A stretch of 64,000 bases of DNA from Prevotella sp. (GTDB lineage Bacteria; Bacteroidota; Bacteroidia; Bacteroidales; Bacteroidaceae): NCBI GenBank assembly GCA_017442825.1, contig JAFRYZ010000037.1:1-64000 (forward strand), read 5' to 3'. Positions 33,423 through 41,473 of this stretch are shown here, piece after piece. Made by a program: the position numbers and the translations under genes. The notes beneath the pieces were generated by a model, which did no database searches, was not told where the DNA came from, and saw only the letters and a program-made list of their open reading frames with translations. Within the stretch, counting starts at the first letter, position 1. Each line of letters starts with the position of its first letter.

Positions 33423-34898
33423 TTACAATAGAGGAGAAAGCAAACGCACCAAAGACTCCCAAAGTCTTTGGAGGAAAGGACGACGGTCCAGGTTCATGAC
33501 GTCGTCAAGCAGAATAGCCTGTGCCTCGTCGGCAAAATAGACCTGCTTTAATTGCTGTGCAAACGATTCATCGTAGATAAAGACACTTGCCTCGAAGTTG
33601 TTTTCAAACGAACGGAAATCAACATTGACCGAACCGACAGAAGCTAATGTGTCGTCACAAATCAACAGTTTGGAATGGTTGAACCCGGATTGGTACAGAT
33701 AGACTTTTACACCGGCTTCGATGGTTTCCAACACGTACGACCGTGATGCCCACTCTACCAGTTTCGCATCCACATGCTCTGGTACCAACAGGCGCACATC
33801 TACTCCTGCCAAAGCTGCTGTGCGCATGGCAAAGAGGATAGGTTCTGTCGGAAGGAAGTATGGTGTCTCGATATATACATATTTCTGAGCTTCCAACAAA
33901 ACGCGAACATATCCTTGTTCAATGTCAGGCCATGGACTGATAGGACTGGAGGTGACGACCTGCATAAGGGTGGAGGATGGAGAGTGGAGAGATGAGAGTG
34001 GAGAGTTCTTGCTTTGGCAAGCGCTTCGCGATGAGAGAGATGAAGAACTGGGGTAATAGGCTTTACCCGTAATCAACGTGCGGTCAACAAAATACCAATC
34101 TACCAAAAACGCCCGCTGCAGTCCATAGACTACACTGCCCGTCAGTTTCAGATGTGTGTCACGCCAAGCCACATGCTTGACACCTTTCACATAGCGCATG
34201 GCGATGTTCATACCACCTATGAAGCCCGTAGCACCATCGACGACACAAATCTTACGGTGGTTGCGGTAGTTGACTTTACTGGTAAAAGCAGGGAAGCGTA
34301 CAGGCATGAACGAATGTACTTCCACTCCCCCCTCGCGCAGATGTTCGAAGAAACTGTTCTTCACCTTCCAGCATCCAACATCATCATAAATCAACCGAAC
34401 TTCCACTCCTGCCTTCGCCTTGTCGATCAGTGCATCGGCGACCAGTCGTCCCAATGGATCATCTTCTATGATATAGGTGGTGATATGGATATGGTGGGTT
34501 GCCTTGCCAATGGCCGTGAGCAAAGCAAAAAAGAATTCGTATCCATCGGTATAGATGTCGGCCTGACTGTCTTTGAAAGGAAGAGCCCCACTCTGATTAG
34601 TAAAAAGGTTGATCAGCGAACGATGCTTTTCAGGCAACATCAAGTCACGCTGTTCCGAAAATTCTAGCATCGAACGCTTAGTCAGTTGGTCAAGACTATG
34701 TTGCGAGATGAAACGTTCCTTGCGGATGTTTTGCCCGAAAAAGAAATAGAGCAGGATGCCCACCACGGGCAGGAAGATCAGCACGAGCATCCATGCCATC
34801 GTCTTCGACGGTTGACGACGGTCGAGCAACACGGTCACCATTGTACCAATAACGATGATACCGTAGAGCAGGATTCCTATCCAATGGATGTAATTCAC
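33423..34898 (-). CDS. cls: Cardiolipin synthase
   Basis: 491 residues. Two N-terminal membrane spans (IGILLYGIIVIGTMVTVLL; MLVLIFLPVVGILLYFFF) and two phospholipase D HKD motifs, NYRNHRKICVVDG and GFNHSKLLICDD, each with the following G/S residues. The enzyme joins two phosphatidylglycerol molecules, or related donors, into cardiolipin at the inner membrane. Residues about 279-312 (PSSSSLSSRSACQSKN ... SSTL) are a Ser-rich stretch encoded by a 7-bp G/A-rich repeat and a GCGCTTCGCGA-containing piece, inserted between the end of the first PLD domain (GKAYYP) and the second (MQVVTSSP). It follows dnaG by 37 bases on the same strand. Confidence 0.94.
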   Translation of the reverse strand: MNYIHWIGILLYGIIVIGTMVTVLLDRRQPSKTMAWMLVLIFLPVVGILLYFFFGQNIRKERFISQHSLDQLTKRSMLEFSEQRDLMLPEKHRSLINLFTNQSGALPFKDSQADIYTDGYEFFFALLTAIGKATHHIHITTYIIEDDPLGRLVADALIDKAKAGVEVRLIYDDVGCWKVKNSFFEHLREGGVEVHSFMPVRFPAFTSKVNYRNHRKICVVDGATGFIGGMNIAMRYVKGVKHVAWRDTHLKLTGSVVYGLQRAFLVDWYFVDRTLITGKAYYPSSSSLSSRSACQSKNSPLSSLHSPSSTLMQVVTSSPISPWPDIEQGYVRVLLEAQKYVYIETPYFLPTEPILFAMRTAALAGVDVRLLVPEHVDAKLVEWASRSYVLETIEAGVKVYLYQSGFNHSKLLICDDTLASVGSVNVDFRSFENNFEASVFIYDESFAQQLKQVYFADEAQAILLDDVMNLDRRPFLQRLWESLVRLLSPLL

Positions 34899-34907
34899 AA
34901 TTCAGAA

Positions 34908-34937
34908 TTCACCTTTCACCTTTGACCTTTGACCTTT
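34908..34937. repeat. Short CCTTTGA-type array (family J)
   Basis: Four units of period 7 (CACCTTT, GACCTTT, GACCTTT) in the 37-base gap between dnaG and cls; the last unit contains part of the dnaG stop codon. Confidence 0.75.
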
Positions 34938-36927
34938 AAACCACGATGTCACTACCGAGCCGGCGAGCCAGCACATTACGGATGTCTTGCATGCGTTTAT
35001 ACTCGCCCATCACCTGCATCATCTGTTCAACATTGTCGTGCAGGGTTGACAACTGTGCACGCAGGGCTTTCAGGTTCTTATCCACCCAGTCCATGCGGAA
35101 GTCGAGAACCAGATGCATGACTTGGTCGCGGAGGTAGTTCTCATGCTGATTCACTTCCAAACTTTTCGACAGTTTAAACTCATCGGCACTCAGTTGTATG
35201 GCAAGGGTGCTCAGTTGAAGATCGGGATGACGTGTAAAATACTCCTCAGCCTTGAAGCCTTCGTCGTGACTATGCTCCACAGCCTCCTCAAGGATTCTTG
35301 CATACATGGGGTTGGTAAAATGCAGATTGTCCAAACTGAGGTCGTAACTGATATATTGAGCCACGTTCAGATTGATTTTCTCGCCTGTGGTCTCGTCTTC
35401 CACATCGCGAATGATCACCTCTTCACCATGACGGATAACGGCCTGGATGAGAAGGGTTTCGATGGAAGAAGCCTCACCCCCGCCCCCTCTCCAAGGGGAG
35501 AGGGGAGTAGAAACTTCTTGTGATTGAGAATTCGATGAGGAAGACTGACCACTCCCCTCTCCCCTTGGAGACGGGTCGGGGGTGAGGCTTTGCTTCTCCT
35601 GATAGATCATCCTATTCATCTGTGCAATGATGGTCTGTTCTGCCATTCCTGTACGATTGGCACATTCCCTCACGTAGGTTGCACGGAGGATTTGGTCTTT
35701 AATGACCGAGATGCTCTTCACAATCGAGTTAATGGCCTCACTGCGTTTGATGGGATCGGTAACCCCCTTCAACAATTGGTCTATCTTGAAGACAATGAAG
35801 TCCGTCTGATGTTCGTCGATATATTTTCGAAATTCTGTCGCCGTATGCTTGCGGGAGAATGAATCCGGGTCGTCACCATCAGGCAAGAGTAACACCTTCA
35901 CGTTCATTCCTTCAGACAACAGCATGTCCGTTCCACGCATGGCTGCATGAATACCGGCTTCGTCGCCGTCATAAAGAAGCACGATATTGGAAGTGAAACG
36001 GTGCAACATGCGAATCTGATGAAAACTGAGCGCCGTTCCTGAATTGGCTACAACATTCTCGATGCCACACTGGTGCATGGCGATGACGTCTGTATAGCCT
36101 TCCACCATATAGACACAATCAAGTTTGGCGATAGCCTTTTTAGCTTGGAAAATGCCATAGAGCTCGCGTTCCTTATGATAGATGTCCGAATCGGGAGAGT
36201 TGACATATTTCTGTTGCACACCTTTCGTGGCAGCATCCAACTTTCTGCCGCCAAAAGCAACAACTTTACCGCTGACTCCCAACCAAGGGAAGATGACACG
36301 CCCGGCAAAGCGGTCAATCAATTGTGGGGAAGTGGCAGACGAACCGTTTTCGTCACGTCGCTCGTAACAGAGACCCGTCTTTACCAAAAACTCCTCTTTA
36401 TAACCTGCCGCTTTCGCTGCCTTCGACATGGCATCGCGCTTCTGTGGAGCATAACCCAGTCTGAAACGGGCAATAATATCGTCGCGTATGCCTCGACTAC
36501 GGAAATATTGCATCCCGATAGCCAGTCCGTCAACATCATGGTGTAGGATGTTTTCAAAAAACTGAGCACCCCATTCATTGACCAAAAACATCGACTCGCG
36601 TTCGCTCTCTGCTTTACGTTCGTCGTCGCTCAACTCACGCTCGCGTATTTCGATATGGTATTTATTGGCAAGCCATCGCAATGCCTCCGGATAGGTCATC
36701 TGCTCATGCTTCATGATGAAGTTCACGGCACCGCCCGCCTCACCACACGAAAAGCATTTGTAAATACCTTTCACTGGTGACACATAAAACGACGGTGTAG
36801 TGTCATCGTGAAAAGGACACAACCCCACATAACTCGTACCGCGCTTGCGCAACGATACGAAATCGGACACCACATCTACGATGTTAGCCGCATCGACTAT
36901 CCTGTCTATCGTTTGTCTGTCTATCAT
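34936..36927 (-). CDS. dnaG: DNA primase DnaG, with 40-residue insertion
   Basis: 663 residues from ATG 36927. The CHC2 zinc finger (CPFHDDTTPSFYV ... YKCFSCGEAGG) is at about residues 37-65, the primase N domain follows, and the TOPRIM domain has YMVEGYTDVIAMHQCG and IVLLYDGDEAG. A C-terminal helical region for DnaB binding ends the protein. DnaG makes the RNA primers for replication. Residues 447-486 (SLTPDPSPRGEGSGQ ... WRGGGGEA) are a 120-bp palindromic element inserted at a codon boundary in the linker between the catalytic core and the C-terminal domain. The promoter -7 box lies only 7 bases before the ATG, so the transcript is nearly or fully leaderless. Confidence 0.96.
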   Translation of the reverse strand: MIDRQTIDRIVDAANIVDVVSDFVSLRKRGTSYVGLCPFHDDTTPSFYVSPVKGIYKCFSCGEAGGAVNFIMKHEQMTYPEALRWLANKYHIEIRERELSDDERKAESERESMFLVNEWGAQFFENILHHDVDGLAIGMQYFRSRGIRDDIIARFRLGYAPQKRDAMSKAAKAAGYKEEFLVKTGLCYERRDENGSSATSPQLIDRFAGRVIFPWLGVSGKVVAFGGRKLDAATKGVQQKYVNSPDSDIYHKERELYGIFQAKKAIAKLDCVYMVEGYTDVIAMHQCGIENVVANSGTALSFHQIRMLHRFTSNIVLLYDGDEAGIHAAMRGTDMLLSEGMNVKVLLLPDGDDPDSFSRKHTATEFRKYIDEHQTDFIVFKIDQLLKGVTDPIKRSEAINSIVKSISVIKDQILRATYVRECANRTGMAEQTIIAQMNRMIYQEKQSLTPDPSPRGEGSGQSSSSNSQSQEVSTPLSPWRGGGGEASSIETLLIQAVIRHGEEVIIRDVEDETTGEKINLNVAQYISYDLSLDNLHFTNPMYARILEEAVEHSHDEGFKAEEYFTRHPDLQLSTLAIQLSADEFKLSKSLEVNQHENYLRDQVMHLVLDFRMDWVDKNLKALRAQLSTLHDNVEQMMQVMGEYKRMQDIRNVLARRLGSDIVV
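35470..35589 (-). repeat. 120-bp palindromic coding element in dnaG (family G)
   Basis: 39-bp inverted ends (35470-35508, 35551-35589) nearly identical to those of the rsmD copy, and a 42-bp interior that is diverged but shares GGTCAGT next to one arm. It is inserted in phase 0, exactly 40 codons, with the same strand relative to the gene. Its peptide matches the rsmD copy at both ends and differs in the middle. Confidence 0.93.
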
Positions 36928-36933
36928 TGGACG

Positions 36934-36965
36934 CAAAGGTACGACGAAGGGAGCAAAATGCCAAA
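36934..36965 (-). promoter_or_regulatory. Promoter of dnaG-cls
   Basis: On the minus strand TTTG (36962-36965), 20 bases, TACCTTTG (36934-36941). Transcription would start at or within a few bases of the ATG at 36927. Confidence 0.7.
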
Positions 36966-37022
36966 TTTAAAATGCACAAAAAGCGTTGATTGTGCACAAA
37001 CTAACTGTTTTCGTGCAATTTA

Positions 37023-37054
37023 TTTGCCCGACAAACAAAAAAGGATTACCTTTG
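37023..37054 (+). promoter_or_regulatory. Promoter of the etf operon
   Basis: TTTG (37023-37026), 20 bases, TACCTTTG (37047-37054), 47 bases before etfB. Confidence 0.75.
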
Positions 37055-37101
37055 CATCGTTTTTTAAAAAAGGTATATTATATCAAACCAATAAATATTT
37101 T

Positions 37102-37986
37102 ATGGCTTTAAAAATTGTTGTACTTGCCAAGCAAGTACCAGACACAAGAAACGTGGGCAAGGATGCCATGACCGCCGAAGGAACGGTCAACCGTGCAGCC
37201 CTGCCTGCTATCTTCAATCCAGAAGATTTGAATGCACTGGAGCAGGCTCTCCGTTTGAAAGAGCAGAATCCAGGTTCAACAGTAGGAATCCTCACGATGG
37301 GTCCTCCACGTGCAGGTGAGATTATCCGCCAGGGACTTTATCGCGGCGCCGATACGGGTTGGCTCTTGACCGACCGTCTCTTCGCTGGCGCCGACACACT
37401 GGCCACCAGCTATGCGCTGGCTACTGCCATCCAAAAGATTGGCGATGTAGATATCGTCATCGGCGGTCGTCAGGCTATCGACGGTGACACCGCTCAGGTG
37501 GGGCCCCAGGTAGCTCAGAAATTGGGTCTCAACCAGGTAACCTATGTTGAAGACGTTAAAGAAGTTAAGGAAGTTAATGGAGTTAAGAAGGTTACGGTGA
37601 AACGTGTCATCGACGGTGGTGTGGAGACCGTAGAGGCTCCGCTGCCGGTAGTTATCACCGTGAACGGTAGTGCTGCGCCATGTCGTCCTTGCAATGCAAA
37701 GCTCGTGATGAAGTACAAGCGTGCCACCTGTCCGATGGAGCGTCCTGCAGACGGAACAGACTATGACTATCTGTATGAGGAACGTCCATACCTGACACTC
37801 AACCAGTGGAGCGTAGCCGATGTTGACGGCGACGCAGCACAGTGTGGTCTGTCTGGTTCACCAACCAAGGTGAAGGCAGTGAAGAACATCGTGTTCCAGG
37901 CAAAGGAGTCGAAGACTTTGACGGCTTCTGATGCTGATGTCGAGGGAATGATCAAAGAATTGTTGGACGAGAAGATTATTGGCTGA
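37102..37986 (+). CDS. etfB: Electron transfer flavoprotein beta subunit
   Basis: 294 residues from ATG 37102 (MALKIVVLAKQVPDTRNV), slightly longer than the usual ~260. Family features are NPEDLNALEQALRLKE, GADTLATSYALATAI, VIGGRQAIDGDTAQVGPQVA and the C-terminal ETF block. EtfB with EtfA carries electrons from acyl-CoA dehydrogenases to the membrane or, in anaerobes, to other acceptors. Residues about 150-164 (EDVKEVKEVNGVKKV) are the translation of a 9-bp repeat GAAGTTAAG placed in frame after NQVTYV. The same unit fills the gap after the gene. Next genes: etfA, a four-helix protein and an acyl-CoA dehydrogenase. Confidence 0.95.
   Translation: MALKIVVLAKQVPDTRNVGKDAMTAEGTVNRAALPAIFNPEDLNALEQALRLKEQNPGSTVGILTMGPPRAGEIIRQGLYRGADTGWLLTDRLFAGADTLATSYALATAIQKIGDVDIVIGGRQAIDGDTAQVGPQVAQKLGLNQVTYVEDVKEVKEVNGVKKVTVKRVIDGGVETVEAPLPVVITVNGSAAPCRPCNAKLVMKYKRATCPMERPADGTDYDYLYEERPYLTLNQWSVADVDGDAAQCGLSGSPTKVKAVKNIVFQAKESKTLTASDADVEGMIKELLDEKIIG
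37549..37593. repeat. In-frame 9-bp array in etfB (family D)
   Basis: Units GACGTTAAA, GAAGTTAAG, GAAGTTAAT, GGAGTTAAG, AAGGTTACG, translated (D/E)VK EVK EVN GVK KVT. It joins smoothly to genuine codons, so the exact borders are unclear. Confidence 0.8.
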
Positions 37987-37991
37987 TAATA

Positions 37992-38025
37992 AGAAGTTAA
38001 GGAGTTAAGGAGTTAAAGAAGTTAA
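37992..38025. repeat. GAAGTTAAG array between etfB and etfA (family D)
   Basis: Four units (GAAGTTAAG, GAGTTAAG, GAGTTAAA, GAAGTTAAG) directly after the etfB stop. It ends in GAAGTTAAGCCAAATGTTT (38018-38036), which is present inverted at 39578-39596. The remaining bases up to etfA hold GGCTTAACTACT and TTCTTAACTACATAACT, degenerate units in the other orientation. Confidence 0.85.
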
Positions 38026-38126
38026 GCCAAATGTTTGAAGATAAAGACAAGTAATGGCTTAACTACTGTCCAAAGGACAAACGAAGTGATAGCTTCTTAA
38101 CTACATAACTACAAAAAAGAAACAAT

Positions 38127-39149
38127 ATGAACAACGTATTTGTATATTGCGAGATAGAAGGTACTCAGGTACAGGAAGTATCTCAGGAGCTGCTGACCAA
38201 GGGTCGCAAGCTCGCCAATGAACTCGGTGTTGAGCTCCACGCTGTTGTTGCCGGCACAGACATCAAGGGCAAGGTGGAGGATCAGATCCTGCCATACGGT
38301 GTTGACAAGCTGTTTGTCTTCGATGGCGATGGCCTGTTCCCTTACACCAGCGCACCACATACTGACATCATGGTAAACCTCTTCAAGGAGGAGAAGCCAC
38401 AGATCTGCCTGATGGGTGCTACCGTTATTGGTCGCGACCTCGGTCCTCGTGTCAGTTCATCACTCACCAGCGGTCTTACTGCCGACTGTACAGAATTGGA
38501 GATTGGTCCGTATGAGGACAAGAAGAATAATAAGGTATATGAGAACCTGCTCTATCAGATTCGTCCTGCCTTCGGTGGCAACATCGTGGCAACGATTGTG
38601 AACCCAGACCATCGTCCACAGATGGCTACCGTTCGTAGTGGTGTGATGCAGAAAGCACTCTATGAAGGAAAGGCTAATAACGAGGTGGTTTATCCTGAGG
38701 TAAGCAAGTATGTAAGCCCCGAGGCTTTCGTTGTAAAGGTGCTCGACCACCACGTGGAAGCTGCCAAGCACAACCTGAAGGGTGCGCCCATTGTGGTTGC
38801 CGGTGGTTATGGTGTCGGTTCTAAGGAAGGCTTCGACCAGCTGTTCCAGTTGGCAAAGGTTCTCCACGGCGAAGTCGGCGGTTCTCGTGCTGCTGTTGAC
38901 GCTGGATGGATTGACCACGACCGCCAGATTGGTCAGACGGGTGTCACCGTTCATCCGAAGGTGTATATCGCATGCGGTATCTCTGGACAGATCCAGCACA
39001 TCGCTGGTATGCAGGACTCTGGTATCATCATCTCAGTAAACAACGACCCAGATGCTCCTATCAACAAGATTGCAGACTACGTGATTGTTGGAACTGTTGA
39101 GGAAGTTGTACCCAAGTTGATTAAATATTATAAGCAGAACACTAAGTAA
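38127..39149 (+). CDS. etfA: Electron transfer flavoprotein alpha subunit
   Basis: 340 residues. The C-terminal FAD-binding domain is well conserved: GGYGVGSKEGFDQLFQLAKVLHGEVGGSRAAVDAGWI, RQIGQTGVTVHPKVYIACGISGQIQHIAGM and ISVNNDPDAPINKIADYVIVG. EtfA forms a heterodimer with EtfB and accepts electrons from the acyl-CoA dehydrogenase encoded two genes downstream. It starts 140 bases after etfB, the gap being mostly GAAGTTAAG repeats. Confidence 0.96.
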   Translation: MNNVFVYCEIEGTQVQEVSQELLTKGRKLANELGVELHAVVAGTDIKGKVEDQILPYGVDKLFVFDGDGLFPYTSAPHTDIMVNLFKEEKPQICLMGATVIGRDLGPRVSSSLTSGLTADCTELEIGPYEDKKNNKVYENLLYQIRPAFGGNIVATIVNPDHRPQMATVRSGVMQKALYEGKANNEVVYPEVSKYVSPEAFVVKVLDHHVEAAKHNLKGAPIVVAGGYGVGSKEGFDQLFQLAKVLHGEVGGSRAAVDAGWIDHDRQIGQTGVTVHPKVYIACGISGQIQHIAGMQDSGIIISVNNDPDAPINKIADYVIVGTVEEVVPKLIKYYKQNTK

Positions 39150-39153
39150 AATC

Positions 39154-39624
39154 TGAAGTTAAAGAAGTTAAGAAGTTAAAGAAGTTAAGCCATTACAATG
39201 ACTAACCAGTTTCAAAACATCGGTGCTTGGCAGAAAGCTCATCAATTTGTCCTTTCTGTTTACGAAGCCACAAAGTCTTTTCCTGACTTTGAGAAGTTTG
39301 GGCTTTGTTCTCAATTCCAACGCGCCGCTGTATCTATTCCAGCAAATATCGCTGAAGGATATAAGAAACTGGGTCGTGCTGATAAATTACGTTTCTACAA
39401 CATAGCTCAGGGTAGCTTGGAGGAATGTAGATATTACATTGTCTTATCAAAGGATCTTGGCTATATCAACGAAAACAAATACGACCAGTTAGTCATCTCG
39501 ATTGAGGAAACAAGTAAATTACTTAATGCCTATTGCAAAGGAGTTGCTGACAACAATTTTAGCAATCAACTATAGCAAAACATTTGGCTTAACTTCTCTA
39601 ACTTCTTAACTTCTTAACTTCAAA
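39154..39624. repeat. Inverted GAAGTTAAG arrays bracketing the four-helix gene
   Basis: Left arm 39154-39191: GAAGTTAAA, GAAGTTAAG, AAGTTAAAG, AAGTTAAGCC. Right arm 39580-39624: GGCTTAACTTC, TCTAACTTC, TTAACTTCTTAACTTC. The arms are inverted copies and end next to the start and just past the stop of the gene, and they would form a long stem in the RNA. Confidence 0.75.
39198..39575 (+). CDS. Four-helix bundle protein of the S23/IVS family
   Basis: 125 residues. NIGAWQKAHQFVLSVYEATKSFP, LCSQFQRAAVSIPANIAEGYKK and FYNIAQGSLEECRYYIVLSKDLGYI are the hallmarks of the four-helix S23 family, first known from intervening sequences of 23S rRNA genes. The biochemical role is unsettled; members may bind nucleic acid. 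Here it stands alone in the etf operon, on the same strand, bracketed by inverted GAAGTTAAG arrays (39154-39191 and 39580-39624). It is more AT-rich than the flanking genes. That pattern suggests the gene moved in as a cassette. It has nothing to do with electron transfer as far as can be seen. Confidence 0.88.
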   Translation: MTNQFQNIGAWQKAHQFVLSVYEATKSFPDFEKFGLCSQFQRAAVSIPANIAEGYKKLGRADKLRFYNIAQGSLEECRYYIVLSKDLGYINENKYDQLVISIEETSKLLNAYCKGVADNNFSNQL

Positions 39625-39636
39625 AAAAATAAAATC

Positions 39637-41364
39637 ATGGCAAACTATTATAGCGATCATCCTGAGATCGGGTTCTACTTGAACCACCCCCTGATGGCTC
39701 GTATCGTCGAGCTGAAAGAGAAAGGTTTCGCTGATGCGAAAGAATATGACTATGCTCCCGTTGACCTGGGCGATGCCATCGAGAACTACAAGCAGATTCT
39801 CGACATCACCGGCGACGTGGCTGCCAACATCATTGCTCCGAACTCGGAGGACGTAGACCTTGAGGGTCCGCACTTGGAGAACGGCCGCATGATCTACGCC
39901 TCTAAGACTTACGAGAACCTTGACGCTACGCGCAAGGCTGGTCTCCACGGAGTCTCAATGCCGCGTCGTTACGGCGGTCTGAACCTACCTAACGCCATTT
40001 TCTCTATGCTCTCTGAGATGATTTCGGCTGCCGATGCAGGTTTCCAGAACATCTGGTCGCTCCAGAGCTGTATCGACACCCTGTATGAGTTCGGTAGCGA
40101 GGAGCAGCGTCAGAAGTACATCCCACGCGTCTGCGAGGGCGAGGGAATGTCTATGGACCTCACCGAGCCCGATGCCGGTTCCGACCTGCAGCGCGTGATG
40201 CTGAAGGCTACCTACGACGAGAAGGAAGAATGCTGGCGCCTGAACGGTGTGAAGCGATTCATCACTAACGGCGACTCTGACATCCACCTCGTGCTGGCTC
40301 GTTCTGAGGAAGGCACAAAGGACGGACGCGGACTCTCCATGTTCATCTACGACAAGCGCGACGGCGGTGTTGACGTGCGCCACATCGAGCACAAGCTCGG
40401 TATCCACGGCTCGCCAACCTGCGAGCTTACCTACAAGAACGCTAAGGCTTACCTCTGCGGCGACCGCAAGCTGGGACTCATCAAGTATGTGATGGCGCTT
40501 ATGAACGGCGCCCGTCTGGGTATCGCAGCTCAGTCTGTTGGTGTTGAGCAGGAGGCTTACAACGAGGCTCTGGCATACGCCAAGGAGCGTGCTCAGTTTG
40601 GTGAGAAGATCATCAACTTCCCAGCTGTCTATGACATGCTCTCACGCATGAAGGCTAAACTCGATGCTGGTCGTTCTCTGCTCTATCAGACCGCATGCTA
40701 TGTTGACATCTACAAGGCTCTCGAGGATATCGCCCGCGACCGCTCACTCACACCTGAGGAGCGTCAGGAGATGAAGAAGTACCAGCGTCTGGCTGATGCC
40801 TTCACACCGATGGCAAAGGGGATGAACTCGGAGTATGCCAACCAGAATGCCTACGACGCCATCTCGGTTCACGGTGGTTCAGGCTTCATCATGGAGTACA
40901 AGAGCCAGCGCCTGTTCCGCGACGCACGTATCTTCTCCATCTACGAGGGTACTACACAGCTGCAGGTGGTTGCCGCCATACGCTACATCAGCAACGGCAC
41001 CATGCTCAACAACATCAAGGATATGATTGCCGAACTGCCTGAGAATGCCGACGCAGCTCTGAAGGCACGTGTAGAGAAGCTCATCCCTGTATACGAGGAG
41101 GCACTCAACGCTGCCAAAGCTCTCGACAACCAGGATGCATTCGACTTCCTCGCCCGTCGTCTGTACGACATGACTTGCGAGATCGTGATGTCCCTGCTCA
41201 TCATCCGCGATGCTGCCAAGGCTCCTGAGCTCTTCCAGAAGTCTGCCAACGTATATGTTCGCATGACCGAAGAGGACGTTCTCGGCAAGGCTGCCTATAT
41301 CAAGAACTTCCAGGTAGAAGATCTAGAGAGTTTTAAGGCTGCTGAACCAGAAACCGAGGAATAA
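39637..41364 (+). CDS. Acyl-CoA dehydrogenase
   Basis: 575 residues, the length of the larger, three-domain acyl-CoA dehydrogenases. MDLTEPDAGSDLQRV and GVKRFITNGDSD are the middle-domain FAD/substrate motifs, HKLGIHGSPTCEL is conserved, RLGIAAQSVGVEQEAYNEALAYAKER starts the helical domain, and IYEGTTQLQVVAAIR carries the catalytic Glu. Electrons pass to EtfAB, encoded just upstream in the same operon. In anaerobes such enzymes may run in the reducing direction on enoyl- or aryl-acrylyl-CoA; the substrate cannot be told from sequence. An aryl/branched acyl-CoA module lies 2.5 kb downstream. Confidence 0.94.
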   Translation: MANYYSDHPEIGFYLNHPLMARIVELKEKGFADAKEYDYAPVDLGDAIENYKQILDITGDVAANIIAPNSEDVDLEGPHLENGRMIYASKTYENLDATRKAGLHGVSMPRRYGGLNLPNAIFSMLSEMISAADAGFQNIWSLQSCIDTLYEFGSEEQRQKYIPRVCEGEGMSMDLTEPDAGSDLQRVMLKATYDEKEECWRLNGVKRFITNGDSDIHLVLARSEEGTKDGRGLSMFIYDKRDGGVDVRHIEHKLGIHGSPTCELTYKNAKAYLCGDRKLGLIKYVMALMNGARLGIAAQSVGVEQEAYNEALAYAKERAQFGEKIINFPAVYDMLSRMKAKLDAGRSLLYQTACYVDIYKALEDIARDRSLTPEERQEMKKYQRLADAFTPMAKGMNSEYANQNAYDAISVHGGSGFIMEYKSQRLFRDARIFSIYEGTTQLQVVAAIRYISNGTMLNNIKDMIAELPENADAALKARVEKLIPVYEEALNAAKALDNQDAFDFLARRLYDMTCEIVMSLLIIRDAAKAPELFQKSANVYVRMTEEDVLGKAAYIKNFQVEDLESFKAAEPETEE

Positions 41365-41421
41365 AACGACCATGAAACCGCGATGTGCATAACAGCAGCA
41401 CTTCGGTGAAAAGAAAGATAG

Positions 41422-41458
41422 AAAAAAGAGAGCATCCCAGTGTGGATGCTCTCTTTTT
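41422..41458. terminator. Bidirectional terminator between acyl-CoA dehydrogenase and guaD
   Basis: GAGAGCATCC (41428-41437) pairs with GGATGCTCTC (41444-41453), with A6 before and T5 after, ideal for both convergent transcripts. Confidence 0.9.
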
Positions 41459-41473
41459 CATTGATGCCAACCT

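Noticed and set aside
39198-39575. Avd protein of a diversity-generating retroelement
   Set aside because: Avd is related to the S23 four-helix family, but there is no reverse transcriptase, template or variable repeat in the window.
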